Positions 35,896 through 44,914 of a stretch of 64,000 nt of DNA are shown one piece after another. The position numbers were made by a program, and so were the translations under genes. The notes beneath the pieces were generated by a model. That model was not told the origin of the DNA. It worked only from the letters and a program-made list of their open reading frames with translations, and did not search any database. Location of the stretch: NCBI GenBank assembly GCA_018240595.1, contig JAFEFL010000035.1:62001-126000 (forward strand), in the 5' to 3' direction. The number at the start of each line of letters is the position of its first letter. Position 1 is the first letter of the stretch. The stretch is from Pseudomonadota bacterium (GTDB taxonomy: Bacteria > Pseudomonadota > Alphaproteobacteria > Rhizobiales > Xanthobacteraceae).

Positions 35896-37353
35896 ATGTA
35901 TCGCGTCACCATGCGGAACGAGACGTCGCTGCCGGAATTCCGCGATCATGTCCGCGTCCTGATCGGCGCCCGCATCAAGCCCGCCGCGGTGACATTTTCG
36001 ACGACGGAATCGGCCGATCTGTTCGGCGAAGCCCCGCCCGCCGACCGCAAGGTACCGGCTTTCACCGTGCCCGGCGCCTATGTCGAACTGGCGCAGACCG
36101 TACTGTGCCACCGCGATCCGGCGCGGTTCGCGCTGCTGTACGAGCTGCTGTGGCGGCTGCTGCACGACGACCGCAAGCTGATGTCGATCCACTCCGACCC
36201 GCTGCTTCACAAGCTGCGGCAGATGGAGAAGTCGGTTCGTCGTGATCTCCACAAGATGACGGCCTTCCTCCGCTTCCGCAAAGTCGAGGATGAGACCGGC
36301 GAGCGCTACATCGCCTGGTTCGAGCCGCAACATCTCATTCTCGGCGCGGCGGCGGCGTTCTTCATCAAGCGTTTCGCCAACATGCGCTGGTCGATCCTGA
36401 CTCCGGATGGCACGCTCAATTGGGACACCAACGAACTCGGCTATGGACCGGCGGTGCCGAAAGCGCAGGCGCCGCAGGACGACGCCATGGAAGACTGGTG
36501 GAAGAGCTATTACGCCTCGACCTTCAATCCGGCGCGCGTCAATCCCGAGATGATGCGCGGCGAAATGCCGAAGCGCTACTGGAAGAACCTGCCCGAGGCC
36601 TCGCTCATCCCCGGCATGATCGCCGCGGCGCGCACGCGCACCGGCGCCATGCTCGACACTGCGCCGACCGCGCCGCGCCAGAACAAGGCCGGCGACATAG
36701 TCATGCGCGAGTTCTTCGCCAGCGACGCGCCGCAGGAAAACCTGGTTGCCGGCACGCTGGCGGCGTTGCGCGTCGAAGCCGGGTCGTGCCGGCGCTGTCC
36801 GCTTTACTCGCAGGCGACGCAGACCGTGTTCGGCGAAGGGCCAGAGCGCGCGCCCGTGGTGTTCGTCGGCGAGCAGCCGGGCGACCAGGAAGACCTCGGC
36901 GGCAAGCCGTTCATCGGTCCGGCCGGACAGATGTTCGACCGCGCCCTGGAGGAGGCCGGCGTCGACCGCGCCATGGTCTATGTCACCAATGCGGTGAAGC
37001 ACTTCAAATTCGAACCGCGCGGCAAGAGGCGCATCCACCAGAAGCCGAATGCGAGCGAGGTCGAGCATTGCCACTGGTGGCTCGAGCGTGAGCTGGCTCT
37101 CATTCAACCGAAGCTGGTCGTCGCGCTCGGCGCCACCGCGATGAAGGCGCTGATCGGCAAGGACGTCCGCATCACCGAGATGCGCGGCCGCCTGCTCACC
37201 ATCCGCGACGGCCTGACGATCGTGCCGACCGTGCACCCGTCCTACTTGCTCCGCCTGCCCGACGCGGCGGCCAAGGCCGCCGAATATGCCCATTTCGTCG
37301 AGGACCTGACCGCCGTCGCCCGTTATCTGCCGGAAATCGCCAAAGCGGCCTAG
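35896..37353 (+). CDS. DUF4130-UdgX fusion, uracil-DNA binding protein
   Basis: The 485-residue protein fuses a DUF4130 (TIGR03915-like) domain (about residues 1-250) to a UdgX-type uracil-DNA glycosylase domain (about 285-480). UdgX motifs are GEQPGDQED (325-333), the KRRIH loop (377-381) with H381 placed as the histidine that forms the covalent bond to uracil DNA, and HPSYLLR (447-453). Cluster cysteines C298, C301 and C392 are present; where family-4 UDGs have a fourth Cys (VVKC) there is His369 (AVKH), as in UdgX. The DUF4130 function is unknown. AAAGGAG precedes the ATG, overlapping the end of the radical-SAM frame, so the two genes form an operon. Confidence 0.9.
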   Translation: MYRVTMRNETSLPEFRDHVRVLIGARIKPAAVTFSTTESADLFGEAPPADRKVPAFTVPGAYVELAQTVLCHRDPARFALLYELLWRLLHDDRKLMSIHSDPLLHKLRQMEKSVRRDLHKMTAFLRFRKVEDETGERYIAWFEPQHLILGAAAAFFIKRFANMRWSILTPDGTLNWDTNELGYGPAVPKAQAPQDDAMEDWWKSYYASTFNPARVNPEMMRGEMPKRYWKNLPEASLIPGMIAAARTRTGAMLDTAPTAPRQNKAGDIVMREFFASDAPQENLVAGTLAALRVEAGSCRRCPLYSQATQTVFGEGPERAPVVFVGEQPGDQEDLGGKPFIGPAGQMFDRALEEAGVDRAMVYVTNAVKHFKFEPRGKRRIHQKPNASEVEHCHWWLERELALIQPKLVVALGATAMKALIGKDVRITEMRGRLLTIRDGLTIVPTVHPSYLLRLPDAAAKAAEYAHFVEDLTAVARYLPEIAKAA

Positions 37354-37364
37354 ACAAGCAGAAG

Positions 37365-37466
37365 GTCATTCCGGGGCGAGGCCGAAGGCCGAGAACCCGG
37401 AATCCATAACCCTGCTGTGGCGTATGGATTCCGGGTCCGCGCGTCGCACGCGCGTCCCGGAATGAC
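37365..37466. repeat. Intergenic palindromic element, GTCATTCCGG type
   Basis: Outer arms GTCATTCCGG and CCGGAATGAC are perfect 10-base inverted repeats. Inner arms ACCCGGAATCCATA and TATGGATTCCGGGT form a 14-base stem. Short hairpins fill the middle and right. It resembles a very common Bradyrhizobium-type intergenic element. It lies 12 bases after the UdgX stop and before lysC. Confidence 0.8.
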
Positions 37467-37581
37467 ACCTCGGCGCATGTTGCGCCGCGATGACAGCGCC
37501 GTTATGAATACGCGCCTTTCGGCCGGCCGGGGACGCCCCTCGGGCCGGCCTTCTGTTACCGACCGTCTGTCCGGGAAGCTT

Positions 37582-38835
37582 ATGCCTCGCCTCGTCATGA
37601 AATTCGGCGGCACCTCCGTTGCCGATCTCGACCGCATCCGCAACGTCGCGCGGCACGTCAAACGTGAGGTCGACGCCGGCTATGACGTCGCCGTCATCGT
37701 CTCGGCCATGTCCGGCGTGACCAACCAACTCGTGGCCTGGTGCAAGGATGCCGCGCCGCTGCACGACGCCCGCGAATACGATGCCGTGGTTGCGACCGGT
37801 GAACAGGTCACCGCCGGGCTGCTCGCCATCGTGCTGGAAGGCATGGGCGTCAATGCCCGCTCCTGGCAGGGCTGGCAGTTGCCGATCCTGACCGACAACG
37901 CCCACGCCTCGGCGCGCATCAAGGACATCAACGGCAGCGAGCTGATCAAGCGCTTCGAGGAGCACAAGCAGGTCGCCGTCATCGCCGGCTTCCAGGGCAT
38001 GCACAAGGACACCGGCCGCATCACCACGCTGGGCCGCGGCGGTTCCGACACTTCGGCGGTCGCGGTCGCCGCCGCGATCGGCGCCGAGCGCTGCGACATC
38101 TACACCGATGTCGATGGCGTCTACACCACCGACCCGCGCGTCGAGCCGAAGGCGCGCCGCCTCGACAAGATCGCGTTCGAGGAAATGCTGGAAATGGCCT
38201 CGCTCGGCGCCAAGGTGATGCAGGTGCGCTCGATCGAGCTCGGCATGCTGCACAAGGTGCGCATCTTCGTGCGTTCCTCATTCGTCAAGCCGGAAGACAT
38301 CGACCCCAAACTGCCGCCCCCGGGCACGCTTATTTGCGACGAGAGTGAGATCATGGAACAGCAGACCGTCACCGGCATCGCCTTCTCCAAGGACGAAGCG
38401 CAAATCTCGATCCGCCGCGTGCAGGACAAGCCCGGCATTGCCGCCGCGATCTTCGGCCCGCTGGCCGACGCCAGCATCAATGTCGACATGATCGTGCAGA
38501 ACATTTCGCCGGACGGCTCGACCACCGACCTCACCTTCACCGTACCGTCGTCGGATTACGAGCGCGCCCGCGTCACCATCGAGAAGGCCAAGTCGCAGAT
38601 CGGTTACGAGCGCCTCGACGGCGCCACCGACGTCGCCAAGGTGTCGGTCATCGGCATCGGCATGCGCAGCCACGCCGGCGTCGCGGCGATGGCGTTCAAG
38701 GCGCTGTCGGAGCAGAAGATCAACATCCTTGCGATCACCACCTCGGAGATCAAGTTCTCGGTGCTGATCCACGCCAACCAGACCGACCTCGCGGTCCGCA
38801 CGCTGCACAAGCTGTACGGGCTGGATAAGGGCTGA
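37582..38835 (+). CDS. lysC: Aspartate kinase
   Basis: The 417-residue monofunctional aspartokinase phosphorylates aspartate at the head of Lys/Thr/Met and diaminopimelate synthesis. KFGGTSVADLDRI is the N-terminal kinase signature, RGGSDTSAVAVAAAI lies in the kinase domain, and two ACT domains follow from about residue 262 (QTVTGIAFSKDEAQISIR, VSVIGIGMRSHAGVAAM), expected to bind Lys/Thr for feedback. I use the ATG at 37582 (MPRLVMKFGG); an upstream in-frame ATG at 37504 would add 26 Arg/Gly-rich residues that do not look conserved. It heads lysC-ptsP-prfA-prmC. Confidence 0.97.
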   Translation: MPRLVMKFGGTSVADLDRIRNVARHVKREVDAGYDVAVIVSAMSGVTNQLVAWCKDAAPLHDAREYDAVVATGEQVTAGLLAIVLEGMGVNARSWQGWQLPILTDNAHASARIKDINGSELIKRFEEHKQVAVIAGFQGMHKDTGRITTLGRGGSDTSAVAVAAAIGAERCDIYTDVDGVYTTDPRVEPKARRLDKIAFEEMLEMASLGAKVMQVRSIELGMLHKVRIFVRSSFVKPEDIDPKLPPPGTLICDESEIMEQQTVTGIAFSKDEAQISIRRVQDKPGIAAAIFGPLADASINVDMIVQNISPDGSTTDLTFTVPSSDYERARVTIEKAKSQIGYERLDGATDVAKVSVIGIGMRSHAGVAAMAFKALSEQKINILAITTSEIKFSVLIHANQTDLAVRTLHKLYGLDKG

Positions 38836-38861
38836 TCTTCTTCACCCTCGTTCTTTCTTCG

Positions 38862-38989
38862 CCCTCCCCCTTGTGGGGAGGGTCGACTGCTTGAGCGAGA
38901 GCGAAAGCAGTCGGGGTGGGGGTCGAAGACAAGCGCAACTACCCCCACCCCGACCGCTTCGCGGTCGACCCTCCCCACAAGGGGGAGGG
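38862..38989. repeat. Intergenic repeat family C, perfect 25-base inverted arms
   Basis: The first arm (38862-38886) starts CCCTCCCCCTTGTGGGGAGG and ends GTCGA. Its exact reverse complement is at 38965-38989. An inner pair, TCGGGGTGGGGGT and ACCCCCACCCCGA, adds 13 more bases. A related copy with extra DNA is at 46583-46747. It fills most of the 314-base lysC-ptsP gap; the rest shows no gene. Confidence 0.9.
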
Positions 38990-39149
38990 CCAGCAAGGGC
39001 GTTTCCCTTGCCCCCCTCTATCCCCAACGGCTATAGCCTCCCCATATGCGGCTTTGGGGGTTTTGCCGGGCCCAATGGCCGTGTTTCGAGCATAATCCGG
39101 CCGTAGACGGGGCCCTGGGCTTCGGAATCGGCTGAAAGGGGCTTCTTCG

Positions 39150-41417
39150 ATGCGTGGCGCGCTGGGCGGCCCACGCGTGCTGTTGCGACGGCTCCGCGAG
39201 GTCATGGCGGAGCCGGTCAGCGCGCAGGACCGTCTCGACAAGGTGGTCGTTCTGATCGCCGCCAACATGGTGGCGGAGGTGTGCTCCGTCTACGTGTTGC
39301 GCGTCGACGGCACCCTTGAGCTGTACGCCACCGAAGGCCTCAAGCGCGAAGCCGTGCATGCCACGGTGATGAAGGCCGACGAAGGCCTGGTCGGTCTGGT
39401 GGCGAGCGAAGCCACCAAGATCAACCTGTCCGACGCGCAGAACCACCCGGCCTTCTCGTTCCGTCCGGAAACCGGCGAAGAAATCTATCACTCGTTCCTA
39501 GGCGTGCCGATCCTGCGCGCCGGCAACACCCTCGGCGTGCTCGTCGTCCAGAACCGGGCGCGGCGAACCTACACCGAGGAAGAGGAAGAGGCGCTGCAGA
39601 CCACGGCGATGGTCCTCGCCGAGATGATCGCCTCCGGCGAGCTCGCCTCGCTCGCGCGCCCCGGCGCCGAGCCGGTCGCGCGCCACGCCATCCATATCGA
39701 GGGCTCGTCGCTGTCCGACGGCATCGCACTCGGCCATGTCGTGCTGCACGAGCCGCGCGTCGTCATCACCAACGTCATCGCCGACGACGTGCCGCGCGAA
39801 TTGAAGCGCCTCGAGGCGGCACTGGCGACCTTGCGCGCCGATCTCGACCGCATGGTCGAGCACCGCGACGTCGCCGACGGCGGCGAACACCGCGAAGTCC
39901 TCGAAGCCTACCGCATGTTCTCCTACGACCAGGGCTGGGCGCACAAGATTCGCGAAGCGGTGACCACCGGCCTCACCGCGGAAGCCGCGGTCGAGCGCGT
40001 GCAGTCCGACACGCGCGCGCGCATGCTGCGCGCCTCCGATCCGTATTTGCGCGACCGCCTGCACGACCTCGACGATCTCGCCAATCGGCTGATGCGCGTG
40101 CTGATGGGTCAGGACCACGCCCCGACGCGCGAGCAATTGCCCGACAACGCCATCATCGTGGCGCGCGCCATGGGCCCGGCGGCGCTGCTCGACTACGACC
40201 GCAAGAAAGTACGCGGCCTCGTCCTCGAGGAAGGCGGCCCGACCTCGCATGTGTCGATCGTCGCCCGCGCGCTCGGCATTCCGGCCGTCGGCGACATCGC
40301 CAACGCCACCGGCCTCGTCGAACAAGGCGACGCCATCATCGTCGATGGCTCGACCGGCCATGTGCATATGCGGCCGCCGCAGGATATCGAGGCGGCCTAT
40401 GGCGAGCGCGTCAAACTGCGCGCACGGCGGCAGGCGCAATATCGTCAGCTCCGCGACAAGCCCTGCATCACCAAGGACGGCTGCACCATCACGCTGATGA
40501 TGAATGCCGGCCTCACCATCGACCTGCCGCACATGGCGGAGACCGGCGCCGGCGGCATCGGCCTGTTCCGCACCGAAATGCAATTCATGGTGGCGCCGAC
40601 CATGCCGCGCGTGTCGGACCAGCTCGCGCTCTATCGCACCGTGCTGAACACCGCCGACAAGAAGCCGGTGACCTTCCGCACGCTCGATATCGGTGGCGAC
40701 AAGGTGCTGCCTTACATGCGCAACTTCGAGGAGGAGAACCCGGCGCTCGGCTGGCGCGCCATCCGTCTCGGCCTCGACCGTCCTGGACTGCTGCGCAGCC
40801 AGGTGCGCGCGCTGCTGCGCGCCGCCGGCGGGCGCGAATTGCGCGTGATGTTCCCGATGATCGCCACGGTCGAGGAATTCGACCAGGCCAAGGGCCTGGT
40901 CGACATGGAGCTGACGCATCTGCGCCGCCACGGCCACCAGTTGCCGGAGCGCGTCCATATCGGCGCCATGCTGGAAGTGCCGTCGCTGCTGTTCCAGCTC
41001 GACGAACTGCTGACGCGCGTCGACTTCCTGTCGGTCGGCTCCAACGACCTGATGCAATTCATGTACGCCGCCGACCGCGGCAACACCCGCGTGTCGAACC
41101 GCTTCGATATCCTTTCGGCGCCGGTGCTGCGCGCGCTCAAGGACATCGCCGACCGCGCCGCGGCGCACGGCAAGCCGGTGGCGCTGTGCGGCGAAATGGC
41201 GTCGCAGCCGCTGGGCGCCATGGCGCTGGCCATTCTCGGCTATCGCGCCATGTCGCTGACGCCGTCCGCGGTCGGCCCGGTCAAGGCGCTGCTGCTCAAT
41301 CTCGATTGCAAGAAGGGCGCGGACGTGCTGTTGCCCGCTTTGGCGCAACCCGTCGGCAGCGTGCCGATCCGGGCCAAGCTCGAAGACTTTGCCCAAGCCG
41401 AAGGCCTGCCGCTTTGA
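39150..41417 (+). CDS. ptsP: Phosphoenolpyruvate-protein phosphotransferase, nitrogen PTS enzyme I (EI-Ntr)
   Basis: The 755-residue EI-Ntr has an N-terminal GAF domain (about residues 20-160) and the enzyme I body. The phospho-histidine lies in [21 protein letters not shown] near residue 366, and the PEP-binding barrel contains [28 protein letters not shown] and [18 protein letters not shown]. It passes phosphate from PEP to NPr and EIIA-Ntr, a regulatory chain sensing nitrogen and potassium. Its stop overlaps the prfA TTG start. The start fits family members ([23 protein letters not shown]). Confidence 0.97.
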   Translation: MRGALGGPRVLLRRLREVMAEPVSAQDRLDKVVVLIAANMVAEVCSVYVLRVDGTLELYATEGLKREAVHATVMKADEGLVGLVASEATKINLSDAQNHPAFSFRPETGEEIYHSFLGVPILRAGNTLGVLVVQNRARRTYTEEEEEALQTTAMVLAEMIASGELASLARPGAEPVARHAIHIEGSSLSDGIALGHVVLHEPRVVITNVIADDVPRELKRLEAALATLRADLDRMVEHRDVADGGEHREVLEAYRMFSYDQGWAHKIREAVTTGLTAEAAVERVQSDTRARMLRASDPYLRDRLHDLDDLANRLMRVLMGQDHAPTREQLPDNAIIVARAMGPAALLDYDRKKVRGLVLEEGGPTSHVSIVARALGIPAVGDIANATGLVEQGDAIIVDGSTGHVHMRPPQDIEAAYGERVKLRARRQAQYRQLRDKPCITKDGCTITLMMNAGLTIDLPHMAETGAGGIGLFRTEMQFMVAPTMPRVSDQLALYRTVLNTADKKPVTFRTLDIGGDKVLPYMRNFEEENPALGWRAIRLGLDRPGLLRSQVRALLRAAGGRELRVMFPMIATVEEFDQAKGLVDMELTHLRRHGHQLPERVHIGAMLEVPSLLFQLDELLTRVDFLSVGSNDLMQFMYAADRGNTRVSNRFDILSAPVLRALKDIADRAAAHGKPVALCGEMASQPLGAMALAILGYRAMSLTPSAVGPVKALLLNLDCKKGADVLLPALAQPVGSVPIRAKLEDFAQAEGLPL

Positions 41418-42493
41418 TCGCGATCCCCCAACACCGCCTCGATGCCCTGCTGCACCGCCATGCCATGGTCGAGCGCGAACTCGCGACCGACCTGAAGCCC
41501 GAGGAATACGTCAAGCTGTCGCGCGAGTTTTCCGAGCTCACGCCGGTGATCGACACCATCAAGGCCTATCGCGCCGTCGTCAGCGAACTCGCCGATCTCG
41601 ACGCCATGATCGGCGATCAATCGACCGATGCCGAAATGCGCCGGATGGCGGAAGCCGAAAAGCCGGCGCTCGAGGAAAAGCGCCAGGCGCTCGAGAAGGA
41701 AATCCGTGTCGTTCTGCTGCCCAAGGATGCGATGGACGACCATGATGCCATCCTGGAAATCCGCGCTGGCACCGGCGGCGACGAGGCGGCCTTGTTCGCC
41801 GGCGATCTGTTCCGGATGTACGAGCGGTACGCCGCGCGGCAGGGCTGGACCGTCGAGATCATGTCCATCAGCGAAGGCGCCAAGGGCGGCTTCAAGGAAA
41901 TCATCGCCGAAGTGCACGGCCGCGGCGTGTTCGCCAAGATGAAGTTCGAATCAGGCGTGCACCGCGTGCAACGCGTGCCGGATACGGAAACGCAGGGCCG
42001 CATTCACACGTCGGCCGCGACCGTCGCCGTGCTGCCGGAAGTGGAAGATGTCGACATCCAGATCAAGGATGACGACCTCAAGATCGACACCATGCGCGCG
42101 CAGGGCGCCGGCGGCCAGCACGTCAACAAGACCGAGTCGGCGATCCGCATCACGCATATTCCGACCGGCACCATCGTGTTCGTGCAGGAAGAGCGCTCGC
42201 AGCACAAGAACAAGGCCAAGGCGCTGAAGATGCTGCGCGCCAAGCTCTATGACGAGCAGCGCAGCAAGCTCGACCGCGAGCGCTCGGCCGACCGCAAGAG
42301 CCAGGTCGGCTCGGGCGACCGTTCCGAACGCATCCGCACCTACAACTTCCCGCAAGGCCGCGTCACCGACCACCGCATCAATCTGACACTGTATAAATTG
42401 CCGGAAGTGATGGAAGGCGATATCGGCGACCTGATCGACGCCTTGATCACCGAACATCAGGCCGAATTGCTTGCCGCCGAAGCCGCGGCGTAG
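41414..42493 (+). CDS. prfA: Peptide chain release factor 1
   Basis: The 359-residue RF1 reads UAA and UAG and frees the finished peptide. The GGQ motif is in [15 protein letters not shown] near residue 235; the codon-recognition region is [15 protein letters not shown] with the PxT form common in alphaproteobacteria. The TTG at 41414 is the likely start: it overlaps the ptsP stop (TTGA) and restores the RF1 N-terminus [21 protein letters not shown]; the first ATG is at 41465, too far in. A long open frame upstream is a shadow in ptsP. prmC, which methylates the GGQ Gln, follows directly. Confidence 0.96.
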   Translation: MIAIPQHRLDALLHRHAMVERELATDLKPEEYVKLSREFSELTPVIDTIKAYRAVVSELADLDAMIGDQSTDAEMRRMAEAEKPALEEKRQALEKEIRVVLLPKDAMDDHDAILEIRAGTGGDEAALFAGDLFRMYERYAARQGWTVEIMSISEGAKGGFKEIIAEVHGRGVFAKMKFESGVHRVQRVPDTETQGRIHTSAATVAVLPEVEDVDIQIKDDDLKIDTMRAQGAGGQHVNKTESAIRITHIPTGTIVFVQEERSQHKNKAKALKMLRAKLYDEQRSKLDRERSADRKSQVGSGDRSERIRTYNFPQGRVTDHRINLTLYKLPEVMEGDIGDLIDALITEHQAELLAAEAAA

Positions 42494-42519
42494 CCAAGGA
42501 TCGTCGTCGGGGCGGCACG

Positions 42520-43425
42520 ATGATGACGCGTATCATACCCGGATTGAAGACCGACGCCTCGATCGCCGAGGCCCAGCGCATGATGGCGCAGGCGTTCCGG
42601 CTGGCCGGACTCGATTCGCCGGAGGCCGACGCGCGGTTGCTGCTCGGCCATGCATTGCGGCTCGACCGCGCCCGATTACTATCGCAGTCCGACCGCTTGC
42701 TCGAGGCGCGCGAGATCGAAGCTGTCCAGGGACTGGCGGCGCGCCGGCTGCGACACGAGCCGGTGGCGCGCATTCTCGGCCGCAAGGAATTCTGGAATCT
42801 GACGCTTCAGGTCAGCGATGCGGTCCTGGTGCCGCGGCCGGAAACCGAGACCGTGGTCGAACTGGCACTCGATCTCATCGCACACGACGGCCCGCGGGAC
42901 GAGCCGCTGCGAATTCTCGACATCGGCACCGGCACCGGAGCGCTGCTGCTGGCGCTCTTGTCCGAACTGCCGAAGGCCAGCGGCGTCGGCACCGATGTCA
43001 GCATGCGGGCGCTCGAAATCGCGCGCGTCAATGCCGCGCAGAACGAGCTCGCCGCGCGCACGCAGTTCGTCTGCTGCAATCTCGCCGACGGCGTCGGCGG
43101 TCCGTTCGATCTGGTGGTGTCGAACCCGCCTTACATCGCCCGTGCTGAAATCGAGACGCTGCAGCCGGAAGTTCGCGATTACGATCCGGCCCTCGCGCTC
43201 GACGGCGGCACGGACGGTCTCGACTTCTATCGCGCCATCGCCCGCGAGGCGGCACGGCTGCTGGCGCCGGACGGTCATCTGGTTGTCGAACTCGGCGCCG
43301 GCCAGGAAGCGCCGGTGGCGAGGTTGTTTCAAACGGCAGGGTTAACGGTCGAGCCCGCCCGCCCCGATCTCGCCGGAATCCCGCGCGCGCTGCCGGCCAT
43401 GCCGGCTGCAAAAAGACCGTCATGA
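42520..43425 (+). CDS. prmC: Peptide chain release factor N5-glutamine methyltransferase
   Basis: The 301-residue PrmC methylates the glutamine of the GGQ motif in RF1/RF2. The helical N-terminal domain is followed by a Rossmann methyltransferase domain with ILDIGTGTGALLLALL (motif I) and the substrate-binding NPPY in VVSNPPYIARAEIETLQPEV. It lies 26 bases after prfA, its substrate gene. The ATG at 42520 fits; a second ATG follows directly. Confidence 0.95.
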   Translation: MMTRIIPGLKTDASIAEAQRMMAQAFRLAGLDSPEADARLLLGHALRLDRARLLSQSDRLLEAREIEAVQGLAARRLRHEPVARILGRKEFWNLTLQVSDAVLVPRPETETVVELALDLIAHDGPRDEPLRILDIGTGTGALLLALLSELPKASGVGTDVSMRALEIARVNAAQNELAARTQFVCCNLADGVGGPFDLVVSNPPYIARAEIETLQPEVRDYDPALALDGGTDGLDFYRAIAREAARLLAPDGHLVVELGAGQEAPVARLFQTAGLTVEPARPDLAGIPRALPAMPAAKRPS

Positions 43426-44112
43426 CGGGCCTGCATGGCATCTCGCCGGAACTGCAAGGCTGCAAAAACGGACAAAAAACCGCTTGGAAAGCGGTCCGGA
43501 AACGACTAGCTTCCGGTCACGGAATCGACCCGTGACGGTCGCGCCGCCAAGAGCCCGGAGCCGCTAGGTGCGGAGGCTCTATGAGGCGGCGCCGGAAAAC
43601 CGACGAACCGATGTCGATCAAGCAATGGCGATGAGCCGGCGTAAACAGCGCGGCAAATCGGATCGACGGCGACGGGTGCGGATGTTTTCACCGGTTTGGG
43701 CGCATCGCTGATTGGATATCGGCTGGCTAGATCGCTGCATTGATCATGATAGATGCGCATAATACGACGTTGGCGATGCTGCAGGCGAAAGCCGCGGCCT
43801 TGGGGTTGCTGTAGCCATAATAAACAACCGGCGCATAGAGGGATCGTCTTGGGCACGGACTGTCGGAACGGTCCGGCTGCGCGCGGAGGGCGTTGGAACG
43901 CTCTGAACGGAGTTGGTGAACCGGTGTGGCGCGGGTAACCCGAAAAGGGGCGCGCGGATCGGCCGGTTTATTCGGGGGGTGGCAGATCCGGTTGAACAAG
44001 CCCGGGTGTGCATGTCTGGACGACAGGTCAGGTGATGAACCCGACTTTCGATGAAGTTGAATGCCGCTGGAACGACCGGCGGCAAGATGTGGCGATTTGA
44101 CTAGCGAATAGG
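43426..44112. other. 687-base gap between prmC and the DUF4167 gene
   Basis: No convincing protein gene is here. The left part (43479-43592) folds into several clear stems and is listed separately. The right part (43740-44100) has lower GC in patches, several short frames without good SD, and a possible TTGATC-N17-TACGAC promoter at 43740-43768. A minus-strand frame ending at 43727 has a hydrophobic C-terminus but no sound start. I read the region as a long leader or a non-coding RNA locus. Confidence 0.5.
43479..43592 (+). ncRNA. Predicted structured RNA upstream of the DUF4167 gene
   Basis: Read by eye, three elements follow one another: hairpin ACCGC/GCGGT (43479-43495); hairpin GTCACGG/CCGTGAC with a seven-base loop (43516-43536); and a long composite hairpin with GCGCCGCC/GGCGGCGC (43541-43548 with 43585-43592), AGAGCC/GGCTCT (43550-43555 with 43575-43580) and CCGC/GCGG (43561-43564 with 43570-43573). 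All pairs are perfect. I recognise no Rfam family; it could be a leader element or a small RNA. Strand is inferred from the flanking genes. Confidence 0.4.
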
Positions 44113-44850
44113 ATGAGCATGAGAAACGGTCAGAAGCGCATGCGTGGTCGCGGCGGTGGCGGCGGCGGCGGTGGAGGCGGCGGCAATCATCGCAAGAGTC
44201 AGAATCCGCTGACGCGTGTCTACGAGTCGAACGGCCCCGACGTTAAGATCCGCGGCACCGCGTCTCATATCGCCGAGAAGTACATGCAGCTCGCGCGCGA
44301 TGCGCAGGGCTCGGGCGATCCGGTCGCGGCGGAAAACTACTTCCAGCACGCCGAGCATTACTTCAGGCTGATCGCCGCGGCGCAGGAGCAATTCCGCCAG
44401 CAGAACCCCTACTACAATCAACAGCAGCCGCAGCAGGCTCCGCAGGGCGCCGCCGACGAAAACTACGACGACGATGACGGCGACGCGCAGCCTTTCGCCG
44501 CGCAGGATCCGGGCATGGCGCCGCAGCCGCAGGGCCAGCCTTTTTTACCGCGTGATGCGCAGTTTCCGCCGCGTGCGCAGCAGCAGCCGCAGCAGCATCA
44601 GCAGCCGCAACCGGACGTGCCGGGCGGCCTGCCCGCCTTCATCACCGGCGGCGGGCCGGTGAACGGCGCCGAACATGGCGGCCAGGGCGGCGCCAACGGA
44701 CACGAACAGGGCGAACGTCCGGATCGCTTCGGCCGCCGCCGCCGCCGTCATCGCGGCGGTTATCGCAACGACCGTCAGGACTTCAACGCCGGAAATGCCG
44801 AAGGTGGCGCGCCGCAGCCGGCCGGTGGCGACGAACCGCCGGCCGAATAA
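44113..44850 (+). CDS. DUF4167 domain-containing protein (low-complexity, possibly RNA-binding)
   Basis: The 245-residue protein has a short conserved core, residues about 28-98 (SQNPLTRVYESNGPDVKIRG, AEKYMQLARDAQGSGD, AENYFQHAEHYFRLI), which is the DUF4167 signature. Before it is an Arg/Gly segment with a run of 11 glycines; after it are long Gln/Pro and Arg/His/Gly-rich stretches (RFGRRRRRHRGGYRND). The composition resembles RNA-binding disordered proteins. Function unknown. The family sits downstream of prmC in Hyphomicrobiales. It is preceded by a 687-base leader region and followed by a terminator. Confidence 0.92.
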   Translation: MSMRNGQKRMRGRGGGGGGGGGGGNHRKSQNPLTRVYESNGPDVKIRGTASHIAEKYMQLARDAQGSGDPVAAENYFQHAEHYFRLIAAAQEQFRQQNPYYNQQQPQQAPQGAADENYDDDDGDAQPFAAQDPGMAPQPQGQPFLPRDAQFPPRAQQQPQQHQQPQPDVPGGLPAFITGGGPVNGAEHGGQGGANGHEQGERPDRFGRRRRRHRGGYRNDRQDFNAGNAEGGAPQPAGGDEPPAE

Positions 44851-44876
44851 GCGTTAGCTCCTCTTGTTGAAGCACG

Positions 44877-44904
44877 ATGGCCGGAGTCCTGCTCCGGCCA
44901 TTTG
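44877..44904. terminator. Bidirectional terminator after the DUF4167 gene
   Basis: ATGGCCGGAG and CTCCGGCCAT form a 10-base-pair stem with a five-base loop, followed by TTTG on the plus strand. It lies between convergent genes and could serve both. Confidence 0.75.
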
Positions 44905-44914
44905 CGTTTGGGGA

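Noticed and set aside
37417..37581. Longer N-terminus for aspartate kinase starting at 37504 or earlier
   Set aside because: The extra residues are Arg/Gly/Pro-rich, partly come from the intergenic palindrome, and precede the normal family start.
39498..41396. 632-codon open frame on the minus strand opposite ptsP
   Set aside because: It is antisense to an intact ptsP and has no recognisable domain.
43753..43938. 61-codon plus-strand frame in the same gap
   Set aside because: It has no SD, an Arg/Trp/Cys-rich product and no family.
43727..43999. Minus-strand frame with a hydrophobic C-terminus in the prmC-DUF4167 gap
   Set aside because: The last 30 residues could be a membrane helix, but the start lies far upstream in non-conserved Arg/Pro-rich sequence with no SD. 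I leave it as unproven.
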